DNA of 64,000 bases from an uncultured Ulvibacter sp. (GCA_943789105.1 CALSSW010000002.1:1-64000); one strand, 5' to 3'; positions 34,433-43,363 are shown, counted from the first letter of the stretch. The notes: generated by a model not told the origin, from the sequence alone. Made by a program: numbers and translations.

Positions 34433-36902
34433 TGAGGGTTTTAAATTGTAGTATTGTGGATTGTGAATCTTCGGTTAAAAAAATAATTTTCTTTTCCTGG
34501 CCAGGCAACAAATCAAAAAAGTTGTCTGTAAAATGCCCTGGAGTGTTTGTATATAAAAATACATTTTTTTGCAACGTTGTAGCCTTAAGTGAAATTTCAA
34601 TACCCTGAGAAACTATATTGGTTTTCATGTCAAAACCCTCCTGTTCAAGGGCTAAATCTTTTGGTTTTTCAAAATAATGTACCCCTTGAGTATCCCCAAA
34701 TAAAACCTTTGCGTAGGTTTGTTTTGGGTCAAACTCAATCTCACTTAAATCTACCTGATAGACTACTTGGTTTTTCTCATTAAAGGTTCGCACAGATTTT
34801 GTGGGTGTTTGGTGCAGGAGATTTCCTTTAAAATCATAAAACACAACATGCATTGGTTGCCCTAAAGTAATAGGGCCATCATCTACCACTTTAATTTTTA
34901 ATAGATTATTTTGCTCAAAAGGTATGATTATTCTATTTTCAAAAGCTTGTTTTACCTTGTAATGCAAAGCTTTCCAGTTTCCTAAACCATCAATGCTGGA
35001 CCAAGAAACTACAGGCCAGCAATCATTAAGTTGCCAGTACAAAGTCCCCATATTGTATGGCTTTGCTCCGCGATGCGCTTTAATACCTTTGGTTATGCCA
35101 TAAGCCTGTAATAACTGACTTACATATATATAATCTTCAGGGTTTGTTGGCACTGGAAAATCTCTTTCCATGTACTGCTTAATAATAGCAAAACCTCTGG
35201 AATGCTTTTGATGGCTTGCAATACTTGGATGCGAAAGGTCGATAGTATCCTCTTGGGTGAAATACTTGATAGCCTGATATCCCGGATAAGACTGGAACCC
35301 AAATTCGCTCATAAATCTAGGTACTTGCTGCTCAAAATGCTCAAAGGGATAGCCATCATGCCATACCCACCAATCATGCGCATCTCCCTCAAACTGATAC
35401 CGTTTATCTCCCCTGCCAAACTTGGGAGAGCTTTCCCAATATGAAATACTAGCATGTAAGCTATCTACTACTTTGGGTAAAATACCATTAAAAACCGCTT
35501 GATAACCGTTCCAAATTTCTTCTTTTTGAGCCTGGGTTTTATCTGCTTGCCAACCCCAACGGTGCCATCCTTCGCTGTTTTCGTTATTCCCACAATAAAG
35601 TGCAATACTTGGGTGTTGCCTTAGCCGTTTTACATTGGCAACGGCCTCATTTTTAACATTGCTTAAAAATTCTTTATCTCCAGGGTACATTGCGCAAGCA
35701 AACATAAAATCTTGCCAAACTAAGATCCCTTTTTCATCACATAGGTCATAAAACAAATCATCTTCATACACCCCGCCGCCCCAAACGCGTAGCATATTCA
35801 TGTTTGCCTGAAGAGCGTCGTCTAGTAATTTTTCACGGTCCTTGGGCTGCACCTGGGAGAGAAATATGTTTTGCGGGATATAATTTGCCCCTTTTAAGTA
35901 TATCGGTTTTCCATTAAGTTTAAAATAGAAGCTTTCTCCAAGGCTGTCTTTTTCTGTAACGAGCTGTATGGTCCTGATGCCTACTTTTTTGTGAAGGGTT
36001 TCTAGAATTGTGTTGTCTTTTTTAAGGTGTATTGTAAAATCATACAAAAAGGGAGTGCCAAGATTGTGTGCCCACCAGAGTTTTGGGTTTTTTATAGAAA
36101 ATGGAATACTGTAATTCTTTGTGCCTACATGTGTTGTTATGGGTTTAGAATGTATTTCTCCTGTGGTGTTATTTACAAGCTCTATAACACAGCGCGTATC
36201 TGCCTGAAAAGACATCACTTCAATATTTGCCTCTACCAATGCCTGAGAAGTTGTTATTTCTTGGGTTTTAATATACACATCCTCAAGTCTTACTATACTA
36301 TAAGACACTAATGATACATCGCGCCAAATACCCATTGTTTTGATCTTTGGGCCCCAATCCCAACCGTACTGAAATTGTGGTTTGCGAGAAAACACTCTTG
36401 GGCCCTCTGGGAGGGTATATCCTAATTTTAATGCAGCCTCAGCTTCTATAGCATCTGGACTATACAAGGTTACCTCTAAGGTGTTTTGAGGTTGTAAAAT
36501 TTCGGTTACATTAAATTCATAGGAGTTAAATGCATTATTGGTTTGTAAGATGAGATGGCCATTTAGTACCACCTTTGCATAGGTGTCTAAGCCCTCAAAT
36601 TTAAGGATATGCTGCTTTGTTTTTAAAAGTGAAGAAGAAATAGTAAAGGATTTTTTATAACTCCAATTTTTTTCAGACACCCACTGAATACTGTCTTGGG
36701 AATTCAGTAAAAAAGGATCTGGAATTCTGCCCAACTTTAGTAGGTCTGACTGTACGCTCCCAGGAACTTGAGCTGGTTGCCAATTTTGAGAGTCTACTCC
36801 TTGAAATTGCCAATCACTACCATTTAGAGAAAGGGTTTGATTTGGAGATTGCTGACAAGCTATTAATACTAGTGTTAGTAGAAACAATAAAATAATTCTC
36901 AT
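34416..36902 (-). CDS. GH2 beta-mannosidase, lipoprotein
   Basis: Exo-beta-mannosidase of 828 residues, first gene of a two-gene operon with GH20. Lipobox LIAC (Cys16). Seen: sugar-binding jelly roll (about 25-200, LNGSDWQFQGVD; QYGWDWGPKIKTMGIWRDV), Ig-like GH2 domain, and barrel with YLKGANYIPQNIF, MLRVWGGGVYEDD, acid/base Glu441 in YCGNNENSEGW, and nucleophile Glu533 in FMSEFGFQSYP. The WDWGP motif is characteristic of beta-mannosidases rather than beta-galactosidases. Together with GH20 it could act on N-glycan or glucomannan fragments. Confidence 0.93.
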   Translation of the reverse strand: MRIILLFLLTLVLIACQQSPNQTLSLNGSDWQFQGVDSQNWQPAQVPGSVQSDLLKLGRIPDPFLLNSQDSIQWVSEKNWSYKKSFTISSSLLKTKQHILKFEGLDTYAKVVLNGHLILQTNNAFNSYEFNVTEILQPQNTLEVTLYSPDAIEAEAALKLGYTLPEGPRVFSRKPQFQYGWDWGPKIKTMGIWRDVSLVSYSIVRLEDVYIKTQEITTSQALVEANIEVMSFQADTRCVIELVNNTTGEIHSKPITTHVGTKNYSIPFSIKNPKLWWAHNLGTPFLYDFTIHLKKDNTILETLHKKVGIRTIQLVTEKDSLGESFYFKLNGKPIYLKGANYIPQNIFLSQVQPKDREKLLDDALQANMNMLRVWGGGVYEDDLFYDLCDEKGILVWQDFMFACAMYPGDKEFLSNVKNEAVANVKRLRQHPSIALYCGNNENSEGWHRWGWQADKTQAQKEEIWNGYQAVFNGILPKVVDSLHASISYWESSPKFGRGDKRYQFEGDAHDWWVWHDGYPFEHFEQQVPRFMSEFGFQSYPGYQAIKYFTQEDTIDLSHPSIASHQKHSRGFAIIKQYMERDFPVPTNPEDYIYVSQLLQAYGITKGIKAHRGAKPYNMGTLYWQLNDCWPVVSWSSIDGLGNWKALHYKVKQAFENRIIIPFEQNNLLKIKVVDDGPITLGQPMHVVFYDFKGNLLHQTPTKSVRTFNEKNQVVYQVDLSEIEFDPKQTYAKVLFGDTQGVHYFEKPKDLALEQEGFDMKTNIVSQGIEISLKATTLQKNVFLYTNTPGHFTDNFFDLLPGQEKKIIFLTEDSQSTILQFKTLNALQY

Positions 36903-37049
36903 GCTACTAAAATAAGCATCTTATTTACTAAATAATTAGATACTTGACCATATAAACCAAAATTCCAAACAAAAAATGATGCATTTCATCGATTTTCTTG
37001 TTTACAGATGCCTTAATTGACGTTCTTGACTCTTTTTTTGCTTAATAAC

Positions 37050-37079
37050 CACGATTAAATGTTGTAAAAACACGACTAA
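37050..37079. repeat. Direct repeat CACGAYTAA with 21-base period
   Basis: CACGATTAA (as CCACGATTAA, core ACGATTAA at 37051-37058) and CACGACTAA (core 37072-37079) recur exactly 21 bases apart, two helical turns. A third copy, ACGATTAAATG, is at 37204-37214 and repeats 11 bases of the first. Possible activator or repressor sites. Confidence 0.35.
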
Positions 37080-37256
37080 GTACATAACAAACAGAAGAAA
37101 ATAAATTTTTTATCATTTTGAATTTTTTATCAACAAACCCATTATTAAAGAGGGTTTAAAAGATTATTTAAATATTTCCTATTTTAAAAAAACACCCATA
37201 AAGACGATTAAATGAAATAAATATCAGTTAAAGTGTTTTTGTGTTGTATAAAGTTT

Positions 37257-37390
37257 TATATTTGAACTAACATCATGTCCCAAATTTGATGGTTTAAAAC
37301 AACTATTTTACAATAAATAGTTCCTACTTATTTATTGGTTAAGACTTCAACCCATAGCAACCCAAAAGCTATTTGTTGGAGTTTTTTTTT
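37257..37390 (+). ncRNA. Candidate small RNA or attenuated leader
   Basis: TATATTTG (37257-37264) is an exact -7 box. About 85-125 bases further on, CAACCCATAGC (37348-37358) pairs imperfectly with GCTATTTGTTG (37368-37378), followed by GAG and nine T. A transcript of about 120 bases would result. No ORF lies in it. A second promoter-like box lies between it and the dioxygenase gene. It could equally be a leader with attenuation. Confidence 0.25.
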
Positions 37391-37434
37391 GAAGTAGTAG
37401 AATCTAAAAAAGAGTCTCCCTGTTTTTTACATTG

Positions 37435-37442
37435 TAAATTTG
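37435..37442 (+). promoter_or_regulatory. Candidate -7 element of the 3-hydroxyanthranilate dioxygenase gene
   Basis: TAAATTTG fits TAnnTTTG and lies 34 bases before the ATG. No unambiguous -33 box. Confidence 0.4.
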
Positions 37443-37476
37443 ATGTACTTTTATGGTATAACAAAAAAGTGTAGCC

Positions 37477-38010
37477 ATGGTAATTCAAAAACCGTTTAAT
37501 TTAAATCAGTGGATAGAGGACAATAGAGCCCTACTAAAGCCGCCTGTAGGAAACAAAAATCTATACAAAGAAGCTGGAGATTATATTGTTATGATTGTAG
37601 GAGGCCCTAATGCGCGTAAAGACTACCATTACAATGAAACAGAAGAATTGTTTTACCAATTAGAGGGTAACATTCAGGTTCACATTCAAGAAGATGGTGT
37701 AAAAAAAACGATGGAACTTGGTCCTGGAGATATGTATCTGCATCCGGCCAAAGTGCCCCACTCTCCTGTGCGTGGCGAGAACTCTATAGGACTTGTAATA
37801 GAGCGCAACAGAAAAAAATTAAACATCAATGACGGCTTACTTTGGTTTTGCGACACTTGCAATGAAAAATTACACGAAGTGTACTTCCCTTTAAACGATG
37901 TGGAAGTAGACTTTTTTAAACATTTTAAAGCCTTTTACGGCAGTGAAGATTTAAGAACCTGCAACAGTTGTAAAACTGTAATGGAGGTAGACAAAAGGTT
38001 CACTAACTAG
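37477..38010 (+). CDS. nbaC: 3-hydroxyanthranilate 3,4-dioxygenase
   Basis: Opens the ring of 3-hydroxyanthranilate in the kynurenine branch of tryptophan breakdown or de novo NAD synthesis. A cupin of 177 residues with the iron ligands His51, Glu57 and His95 (DYHYNETEELFYQ; HPAKVPHSP). The C-terminal rubredoxin-like site has two CxxC pairs (Cys125/Cys128 and Cys162/Cys165), as in other bacterial forms. The gene starts a plus-strand unit in which the next ORF begins 2 bases after its stop. Confidence 0.95.
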   Translation: MVIQKPFNLNQWIEDNRALLKPPVGNKNLYKEAGDYIVMIVGGPNARKDYHYNETEELFYQLEGNIQVHIQEDGVKKTMELGPGDMYLHPAKVPHSPVRGENSIGLVIERNRKKLNINDGLLWFCDTCNEKLHEVYFPLNDVEVDFFKHFKAFYGSEDLRTCNSCKTVMEVDKRFTN

Positions 38011-38012
38011 AA

Positions 38013-38631
38013 ATGGATTATAGGAAAAAGTTTTTTTAGGGTTTTGCCTTATTATGTTCTCGCTTTGCAATGCTCAAAAGCCCAAATTATATTTAGGAAC
38101 AGAGTTGCAAAAAATATCTGAAACTCAGTACAATAAAATAGAAAAAGAAAGCCATCTTTTGCTTTCTTACCAGAGTGATTCTCTCGAGGTTTTTGTGAAG
38201 ATGAGACGAGAAATCACTGGCATGCTTTCTAAAAAAGATCTTAAAAATGTGCGCCTTGGCTATGAAATTTCTAGTTCAAAAAAATTAAACCCCCAACAAG
38301 GTATTGTGATCCAGTATTACCCTGGCGAGGACCCATGCAACAGCAGTGGCAACAGCTCTTTTGTTGAAAAAAACATAGATCAAGTAAAAAACAAATAGAA
38401 AAAACAGCACATTATGCGGCTTATTTTGTTTACAAAAACACTACTGGACTCCACCAATCCAAAAAGGGTGTGGATTGGTATTTGGACCACAATCAAACAA
38501 TAGAAAATTTATTTTTCCCGTTACATTTCAACTGCGGTAGTTTTGTAATTATAAAGCCTAGTGGGGCATATTACAGCTATAAATCAGAGTATTCAAACAC
38601 TACACTGTTCAAGGTTTTAAGTAATTTTTAG
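38013..38631 (+). pseudogene. Secreted hypothetical protein broken by two homopolymer frameshifts
   Basis: Read as it stands, only the middle part is open (from ATG 38054 to TAG at 38396-38398, 114 residues). Adding one T to the seven-T run at 38031-38037 joins ATG 38013 in frame and yields a perfect signal peptide (MDYRKKFFLGFCLIMFSLC, then NAQ). Adding one A in the A-rich stretch at 38385-38394 removes the TAG and continues for about 78 more residues to TAG at 38629-38631, ending TTLFKVLSNF. The restored product is about 206 residues, follows the dioxygenase stop by 2 bases, and belongs to no family I recognise. The reading frame may be decayed or miscalled. Confidence 0.7.
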
Positions 38632-38682
38632 TCCTATAATTTCGTGTAAATCAAATCTTTAAACACTACGGCCATGAATCTT

Positions 38683-38712
38683 TTTGTGAACGTTGGCAAA
38701 ATCGTATCTTCG
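38683..38712 (+). promoter_or_regulatory. Promoter of the ALDH7 gene
   Basis: TTTG (38683-38686), 18-base spacer, TATCTTCG (38705-38712; one change from TAnnTTTG). This is the flavobacterial sigma-A pattern at near-ideal spacing. The leader of about 110 bases carries a small hairpin CCCTTT...AAAGGG just before the ATG. Confidence 0.5.
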
Positions 38713-38831
38713 CGCCACAGGCTCAATAGATTAACCCCTTGAGAGTGCTAAAAAACAAAAACTACAGTACCTAATAAATTCCAATTTCGGAAAAACAACC
38801 CTTTATAAAAAGGGATAAAAAAATAAATTTT

Positions 38832-40385
38832 ATGTCAACAGTAGCAAAAGACTTCGGTATGGACCAGGCGTTAAAAGAACTAGGGCTTAAAGCCTTAAAT
38901 CAAGGAACCTCAACAGGAAACACGTGGTATCCAGGAGGAGCGCAAATCGCTTCATATTCTCCGGTAGATGGGGCTTTAATAGGTAAGGTTACCACAACTA
39001 CAAAAGAGGAATACCAGGCGGTAATCAAAACCGCTGAAAAAGCATTTTTATCTTTCAGAACAATGCCAGCTCCATTAAGGGGTGAGATTGTACGTCAATT
39101 TGGTAACAAATTACGTGAACTGAAAAAACCTCTTGGAAAACTTGTTTCTTATGAAATGGGAAAGTCACTTCAAGAAGGATATGGTGAGGTTCAAGAAATG
39201 ATAGACATCTGTGATTTTGCCGTAGGGTTGTCAAGACAATTAAACGGACAAACCATACCCTCTGAGCGTCCAGGTCACGTTATGAGAGAGCAGTGGCACT
39301 CATTAGGTATTGTTGGTATCATATCTGCATTTAATTTTCCAGTTGCTGTTTGGGCATGGAACACAGCCCTTGCGTGGGTTTGTGGTGACGTGTGCGTGTG
39401 GAAAGGAAGTGAAAAAGCACCACTATGCTCAGTGGCATGTCAAAACATTATTGCAGGGGTATTAAGAGACAACAACCTTCCAGAAGGAATCTCCTGTATT
39501 ATTAATGGAGATTACACAGTAGGTGAAATGATGACTACAGATACCAGAATCCCGCTAATATCTGCAACAGGGTCTACCCGTATGGGAAGAATTGTTGGCG
39601 CAACTGTTGCCCAGCGTTTTGGTAAATCATTACTAGAATTAGGAGGTAACAATGCCATTATTATTACCCCAACTGCAGATTTAAAAGTAGTGGTTCCAGG
39701 AGCTGTATTTGGCGCCGTGGGTACTGCGGGGCAACGTTGTACCTCAACAAGAAGATTAATTATTCACAACAGCGTGTATGATAAAGTTAGAGATGCTATT
39801 GTTGGCGCTTACAAACAAATTATTATCGGTAACCCCCTTGATGAAAACAATCATGTAGGGCCATTAATTGATGTAGATGCTGTAAACACTTACCTAGCTG
39901 CTATTGAAAAAGCAAAAGCTGAAGGAGGAAACGTACTGGTAGAAGGTGGGGTTCTAGAAGGCCCTGGTTTTGAAAGTGGTTGTTATGTAAAACCTGCAAT
40001 TATTGAAGCTAAAAACAGTTTTGAAATTGTACAACACGAAACATTTGCTCCTATTTTATACTTAATGAAGTATACCGGTGAGGTAGAAGAGGCTATCGAA
40101 ATGCAAAACGGAGTTGCGCAAGGGCTTTCTTCTGCAATAATGACAAACGAAATGAAAGAGGCAGAAAAATTCTTGTCTTTTGCAGGGTCAGATTGTGGAA
40201 TTGCCAACGTAAATATTGGAACTAGTGGTGCAGAAATTGGAGGTGCCTTTGGTGGAGAAAAAGAAACTGGTGGCGGCCGCGAAAGTGGTTCGGATGCCTG
40301 GAAAGTATACATGAGAAGACAAACCAATACGGTAAACTATTCTGACGAGCTCCCGCTGGCACAAGGAATTAAGTTTGACTTGTAA
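38832..40385 (+). CDS. ALDH7-type aldehyde dehydrogenase (aminoadipate semialdehyde-type)
   Basis: NAD-dependent aldehyde dehydrogenase of 517 residues. Seen: FNFPVAVWAWNTALAWVCGD, general base Glu269 in LLELGGNNAII, catalytic Cys303 in VGTAGQRCTSTRR, and AEIGGAFGGEKETGGGRESGS. The pattern IPSERPGH and the overall sequence match ALDH7A1-like enzymes that oxidise alpha-aminoadipate semialdehyde in lysine breakdown. It has its own promoter, and the adjacent kynurenine-pathway gene should not be taken as proof of a common pathway. Terminator follows. Confidence 0.93.
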   Translation: MSTVAKDFGMDQALKELGLKALNQGTSTGNTWYPGGAQIASYSPVDGALIGKVTTTTKEEYQAVIKTAEKAFLSFRTMPAPLRGEIVRQFGNKLRELKKPLGKLVSYEMGKSLQEGYGEVQEMIDICDFAVGLSRQLNGQTIPSERPGHVMREQWHSLGIVGIISAFNFPVAVWAWNTALAWVCGDVCVWKGSEKAPLCSVACQNIIAGVLRDNNLPEGISCIINGDYTVGEMMTTDTRIPLISATGSTRMGRIVGATVAQRFGKSLLELGGNNAIIITPTADLKVVVPGAVFGAVGTAGQRCTSTRRLIIHNSVYDKVRDAIVGAYKQIIIGNPLDENNHVGPLIDVDAVNTYLAAIEKAKAEGGNVLVEGGVLEGPGFESGCYVKPAIIEAKNSFEIVQHETFAPILYLMKYTGEVEEAIEMQNGVAQGLSSAIMTNEMKEAEKFLSFAGSDCGIANVNIGTSGAEIGGAFGGEKETGGGRESGSDAWKVYMRRQTNTVNYSDELPLAQGIKFDL

Positions 40386-40420
40386 GAACTAAGGCTTCCT
40401 TATTTTTACACCCACAATAT

Positions 40421-40460
40421 AAAGCTCTAGAGGATCTAAATTATTCTTCTGGAGCTTTTT
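40421..40460 (+). terminator. Intrinsic terminator of the ALDH7 gene
   Basis: AAAGCTCTAGA (40421-40431) pairs with TCTGGAGCTTT (40448-40458; one G-T wobble), followed by T. It reaches the stop codon of the convergent phosphatase gene. Confidence 0.65.
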
Positions 40461-41191
40461 CAATTACGGCCTTTTTCTTGTGGGTACAACCTATACACTG
40501 GATCACTTTGCCAAAACTCCTTTGTTGAGGCGTCAATTACAGATAGGCTCCCTTTAAAGGCTGCACCAGTGTCTATATTCCAGAGGTTTGCAAAACTTGT
40601 TGGAATTGTCTTGCCTATTTTTGTGGTAGGAGTATGGCCTATGTATATTTCTTTATACAATAAGAGTCGTTTAGGGTATCTATTGCTTTTTTTGGAAAGT
40701 AAAGGGTCTAAGCTACAAGCCATTTCCCAGAGAGACCTATCCCAATATACAAAATCAGGGTAAAACTCTTGTTTTGGCCCTGCTTGGTTGGTAAATCCTG
40801 CATGAACAAACAATCTGTTTTGCGGATCTATATAGTAGTTGTGTAGCGATTCTAGAAATAAAATATGTTCATTTTTTTCGGCTGGAGAAACATGCTTGTA
40901 TCCTGCAATAGTAGCAGCTCCCCCATGAGCTACCCACAAAGGGTTCGTGTCATTTTTGGTCAAATACCGATGTACTAGATAATCGTGATTTCCTCTCAAA
41001 AATATACACTGATGGGTTTTACTGATAGAAATTAAAAAGGAAATCACTTCAACAGCGTCACTCCATCCGTCCACATAATCTCCCAAAAAAACTAAAGTAT
41101 CTTCTTTGGAAATATGAGCACGGCTCCACACCTGTTGCAAGGCTTTTAAACCCCCATGGATATCTCCAATAACTAATGTTCTTTTTGACAT
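40460..41191 (-). CDS. PPP family serine/threonine phosphatase-like metallophosphoesterase
   Basis: A 243-residue dinuclear metal phosphoesterase. Seen: GDIHGGLKAL, LGDYVDGWSDAVEVI, FLRGNHDYLV, the later metal histidine LFVHAGF and IGHTPTTK. These are the five blocks of the PPP family (diadenosine tetraphosphatase or bacterial Ser/Thr phosphatase type). The usual GDxVDRG is altered to GDYVDGW. No signal peptide. Starts 39 bases after trpS stops on the same strand. Confidence 0.9.
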   Translation of the reverse strand: MSKRTLVIGDIHGGLKALQQVWSRAHISKEDTLVFLGDYVDGWSDAVEVISFLISISKTHQCIFLRGNHDYLVHRYLTKNDTNPLWVAHGGAATIAGYKHVSPAEKNEHILFLESLHNYYIDPQNRLFVHAGFTNQAGPKQEFYPDFVYWDRSLWEMACSLDPLLSKKSNRYPKRLLLYKEIYIGHTPTTKIGKTIPTSFANLWNIDTGAAFKGSLSVIDASTKEFWQSDPVYRLYPQEKGRN

Positions 41192-41230
41192 AGACCTGGT
41201 ATATAGTTATAATTTTTGTGGAATATAAAG

Positions 41231-42199
41231 TTAGTATCCTAACTTTTCTCGTACTCTTTGCAGAACTCCATCGGCTACTTTTTTGGCCTTTAGGGCGCCA
41301 ACCTTTAGGGCATCGTCAATAAGTTGAGGGTTTGCCATAAAGTGGTTGTACCGCTCTCTTGGGCCTTCAAACTTTGTGAGAATAAGCTCAAAAAGTGCTT
41401 GTTTTGCATGACCATAGCCATAATTTCCGCCTTGATAATTGGCTTTCATTGCTGCAGTTTCAGACTCAGAGGCCAATAAAGCGTAAATAGCAAAACAATT
41501 ACAGGTGCTCCAATCTTTAGGGGCTTCAAGGGGGGTGCTATCTGTTTGTATTTTCATCACCTGTTTGCGCAATTGCTTTTGAGGTAAAAATATATTAAGG
41601 GTGTTGTCTCTAGATTTACTCATTTTTTGCCCATCAATTCCTGGGATTAATTTGGTGTCTTGCTGGACCTTAGCCTCTGGCAAAACAAATGTGTCTCCAA
41701 CCTGGGCATGAAATCTTGAGGCTACATCACGCGTCATTTCAATGTGCTGTAATTGATCTTTCCCTACGGGTATATACTGCGCATCATACAACAGTATATC
41801 TGCAGCCATGAGCATTGGGTAGGTAAACAAACCTGCGTTTATGTCCTCTAGCCTTCCAGATTTATCTTTAAAAGAATGTGCTAGAGTAAGGCGCTGATAG
41901 GGGAAAAAACAACTTAAATACCAAGACAACTCTGTTACTTGCGGTATATCGCTTTGGCGATAAAAAACGGTTTTCTCTACATCCAAACCAAAGGCCAACC
42001 ATGTGGCTGCGGTACTGTTTGTATTTTCACGCAGCACGGCAGCATCTTTAATTTGAGTAAGGGTATGCATGTTGGCGATAAACAAAAAACTGTCATTATT
42101 TAAATCATTTGCCATTTCAATAGCAGGCACAATAGCACCCAGTATGTTACCTAAATGCGGTGTGCCGGTACTTTGTATTCCTGTAAGTATTCTTGCCAT
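41231..42199 (-). CDS. trpS: Tryptophan--tRNA ligase
   Basis: Class I aminoacyl-tRNA synthetase, 322 residues from the ATG at 42199, where the Rossmann fold starts at once (MARILTGIQSTGTPHLGNIL). The HIGH motif is HLGN; KMSKS is intact (GQKMSKSRDN). A longer reading frame reaching upstream would add 25 atypical residues and overlap no recognised element. TYPMLMAADILLYDA and VGKDQLQHIEMTRD are family signatures. Head-to-head with the acyltransferase. Confidence 0.96.
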   Translation of the reverse strand: MARILTGIQSTGTPHLGNILGAIVPAIEMANDLNNDSFLFIANMHTLTQIKDAAVLRENTNSTAATWLAFGLDVEKTVFYRQSDIPQVTELSWYLSCFFPYQRLTLAHSFKDKSGRLEDINAGLFTYPMLMAADILLYDAQYIPVGKDQLQHIEMTRDVASRFHAQVGDTFVLPEAKVQQDTKLIPGIDGQKMSKSRDNTLNIFLPQKQLRKQVMKIQTDSTPLEAPKDWSTCNCFAIYALLASESETAAMKANYQGGNYGYGHAKQALFELILTKFEGPRERYNHFMANPQLIDDALKVGALKAKKVADGVLQRVREKLGY

Positions 42200-42293
42200 A
42201 ATGATGCTCTGTAAAGAGGTTATTTCTTTAATATTACACAAAGTTAACCCTTTTAGTGTTATTAGGTAATTCAAATTGGTATTTTTGAGACTT

Positions 42294-43034
42294 ATGAAAA
42301 TAGTAACATATCCTCTTTTTCTTGTGTACAGGGTTTGGTTTTATATCCTTATAGCTGCACCAATTCTGATACTATTCCCCTTTCTACTTCTTAGTACTCT
42401 AAAGCAAAGTTGGTATCCAACTTTTTTTAAATTAGCCAGAATATGGGCAGGTTTTATTTTATTTGGCATGGGTCTTATTCCTAGTGTAAAAAGAGAAGTC
42501 ACCTACCAAAAAAACAAGTGTTATATGTTTGTTGCAAATCATACCTCCATGACAGATATCATGCTCATGTTGTATGTCACAAAAAATCCTTTTGTATTTG
42601 TAGGCAAGAAAGAACTGAGCAAAATTCCTCTTTTTGGTTTTTTTTACAAACGCACTTGTATTTTGGTGGATAGAAAAAATCCCAGAAGCCGCAAAGAAGT
42701 TTTTGAAAGCGCTCAAAAAAGACTCGATCAAGGATTGAGTATCTGTATTTTCCCAGAGGGCGGTGTCCCAGATCAGGAAAGTATCGTTTTAGACCACTTT
42801 AAAGACGGAGCTTTTAGGCTTGCTATAGAGCACCAAATAGACATAGCCCCTATGGTCTTTTTTGATAATAAAAAACGCTTCTCCTATACTTTTTTTAGTG
42901 GAAGCCCTGGAAAATTAAGAGTAAAAACACTGGCCCTTATTACTACAAAAGGGAAAACCTTAGGCAACAAAAGAGACCTAAACCAGCTTACAAGAACTAT
43001 GATTATACAGGAGTTAGAACAATCTTTGGCATAA
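42294..43034 (+). CDS. 1-acyl-sn-glycerol-3-phosphate acyltransferase (PlsC family)
   Basis: Inner-membrane acyltransferase of 246 residues that acylates lysophosphatidate or a related lysolipid. Seen: an N-terminal hydrophobic segment (LFLVYRVWFYILIAAPILIL), the HX4D catalytic motif (NHTSMTDI), GKKELSKIPLFGFFYK, and FPEGGV (the phosphate-binding block). ATG at 42294 is preferred to a TTG six codons earlier. Its stop lies inside the terminator hairpin of the convergent tatA gene. Confidence 0.92.
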   Translation: MKIVTYPLFLVYRVWFYILIAAPILILFPFLLLSTLKQSWYPTFFKLARIWAGFILFGMGLIPSVKREVTYQKNKCYMFVANHTSMTDIMLMLYVTKNPFVFVGKKELSKIPLFGFFYKRTCILVDRKNPRSRKEVFESAQKRLDQGLSICIFPEGGVPDQESIVLDHFKDGAFRLAIEHQIDIAPMVFFDNKKRFSYTFFSGSPGKLRVKTLALITTKGKTLGNKRDLNQLTRTMIIQELEQSLA

Positions 43035-43062
43035 AAAACCCCCTCACAAAAAGCAAGGGGGT
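43034..43062 (-). terminator. Intrinsic terminator of tatA
   Basis: ACCCCCT (43038-43044) pairs with AGGGGGT (43056-43062). On the minus strand the stem is followed by six T. It covers the final base of the plsC-like stop codon. Confidence 0.75.
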
Positions 43063-43085
43063 GTATGCTTTATAACCTTAACAAG

Positions 43086-43271
43086 TTAAGGCTCTATTTT
43101 TGTATCTTCTTCAGATGGCTCTTTAGAGGCGTCTTTAAATTCTTTAATTCCACTCCCAAGGCCACGCATTAGCTCTGGTATTTTTCTACCACCAAATAAT
43201 AGTAAGATAACTACTGCAATTAATACAATTTGAGGCCATCCAATGGCTAAGAAAAATGATAATGCTTCCAT
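43086..43271 (-). CDS. tatA: Twin-arginine translocase subunit TatA/TatE
   Basis: Pore-forming component of the Tat system for folded proteins. A 61-residue protein with one N-terminal membrane helix ([16 protein letters not shown]) followed by the hinge and amphipathic helix ([20 protein letters not shown]) and a charged tail. The FGG-K-PE-R hallmark is exact. Single gene with its own -7 box and terminator. Confidence 0.95.
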   Translation of the reverse strand: MEALSFFLAIGWPQIVLIAVVILLLFGGRKIPELMRGLGSGIKEFKDASKEPSEEDTKIEP

Positions 43272-43290
43272 AATACGTTGTTTTATTCAA

Positions 43291-43298
43291 CAAAGGTA
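43291..43298 (-). promoter_or_regulatory. Candidate -7 element of tatA
   Basis: Minus strand TACCTTTG fits TAnnTTTG, 19 bases before the start codon. No clear -33 box. Confidence 0.4.
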
Positions 43299-43363
43299 AT
43301 AAGAAATCTCTAGATTATGTGTTTTGTATTAAAGAATACCCCTAAAGGCTGCGTGGTTTATTT

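Larger units (their letters stand above)
36903..37476. other. 574-base intergenic region, possible small RNA and operator repeats
   Basis: The longest gene-free stretch. It lies between the divergent beta-mannosidase and 3-hydroxyanthranilate dioxygenase genes. It holds three ACGAYTAA-type repeats, two plus-strand TAnnTTTG boxes (37257-37264 and 37435-37442) and an imperfect hairpin followed by nine T (37348-37390). No ORF of credible composition is seen in it. Confidence 0.5.

Noticed and set aside
37477-40385. Reading the dioxygenase and the aldehyde dehydrogenase as one tryptophan-degradation operon
   Set aside because: The dehydrogenase is of the ALDH7 (aminoadipate semialdehyde) type and has its own promoter; a frameshifted gene stands between them.
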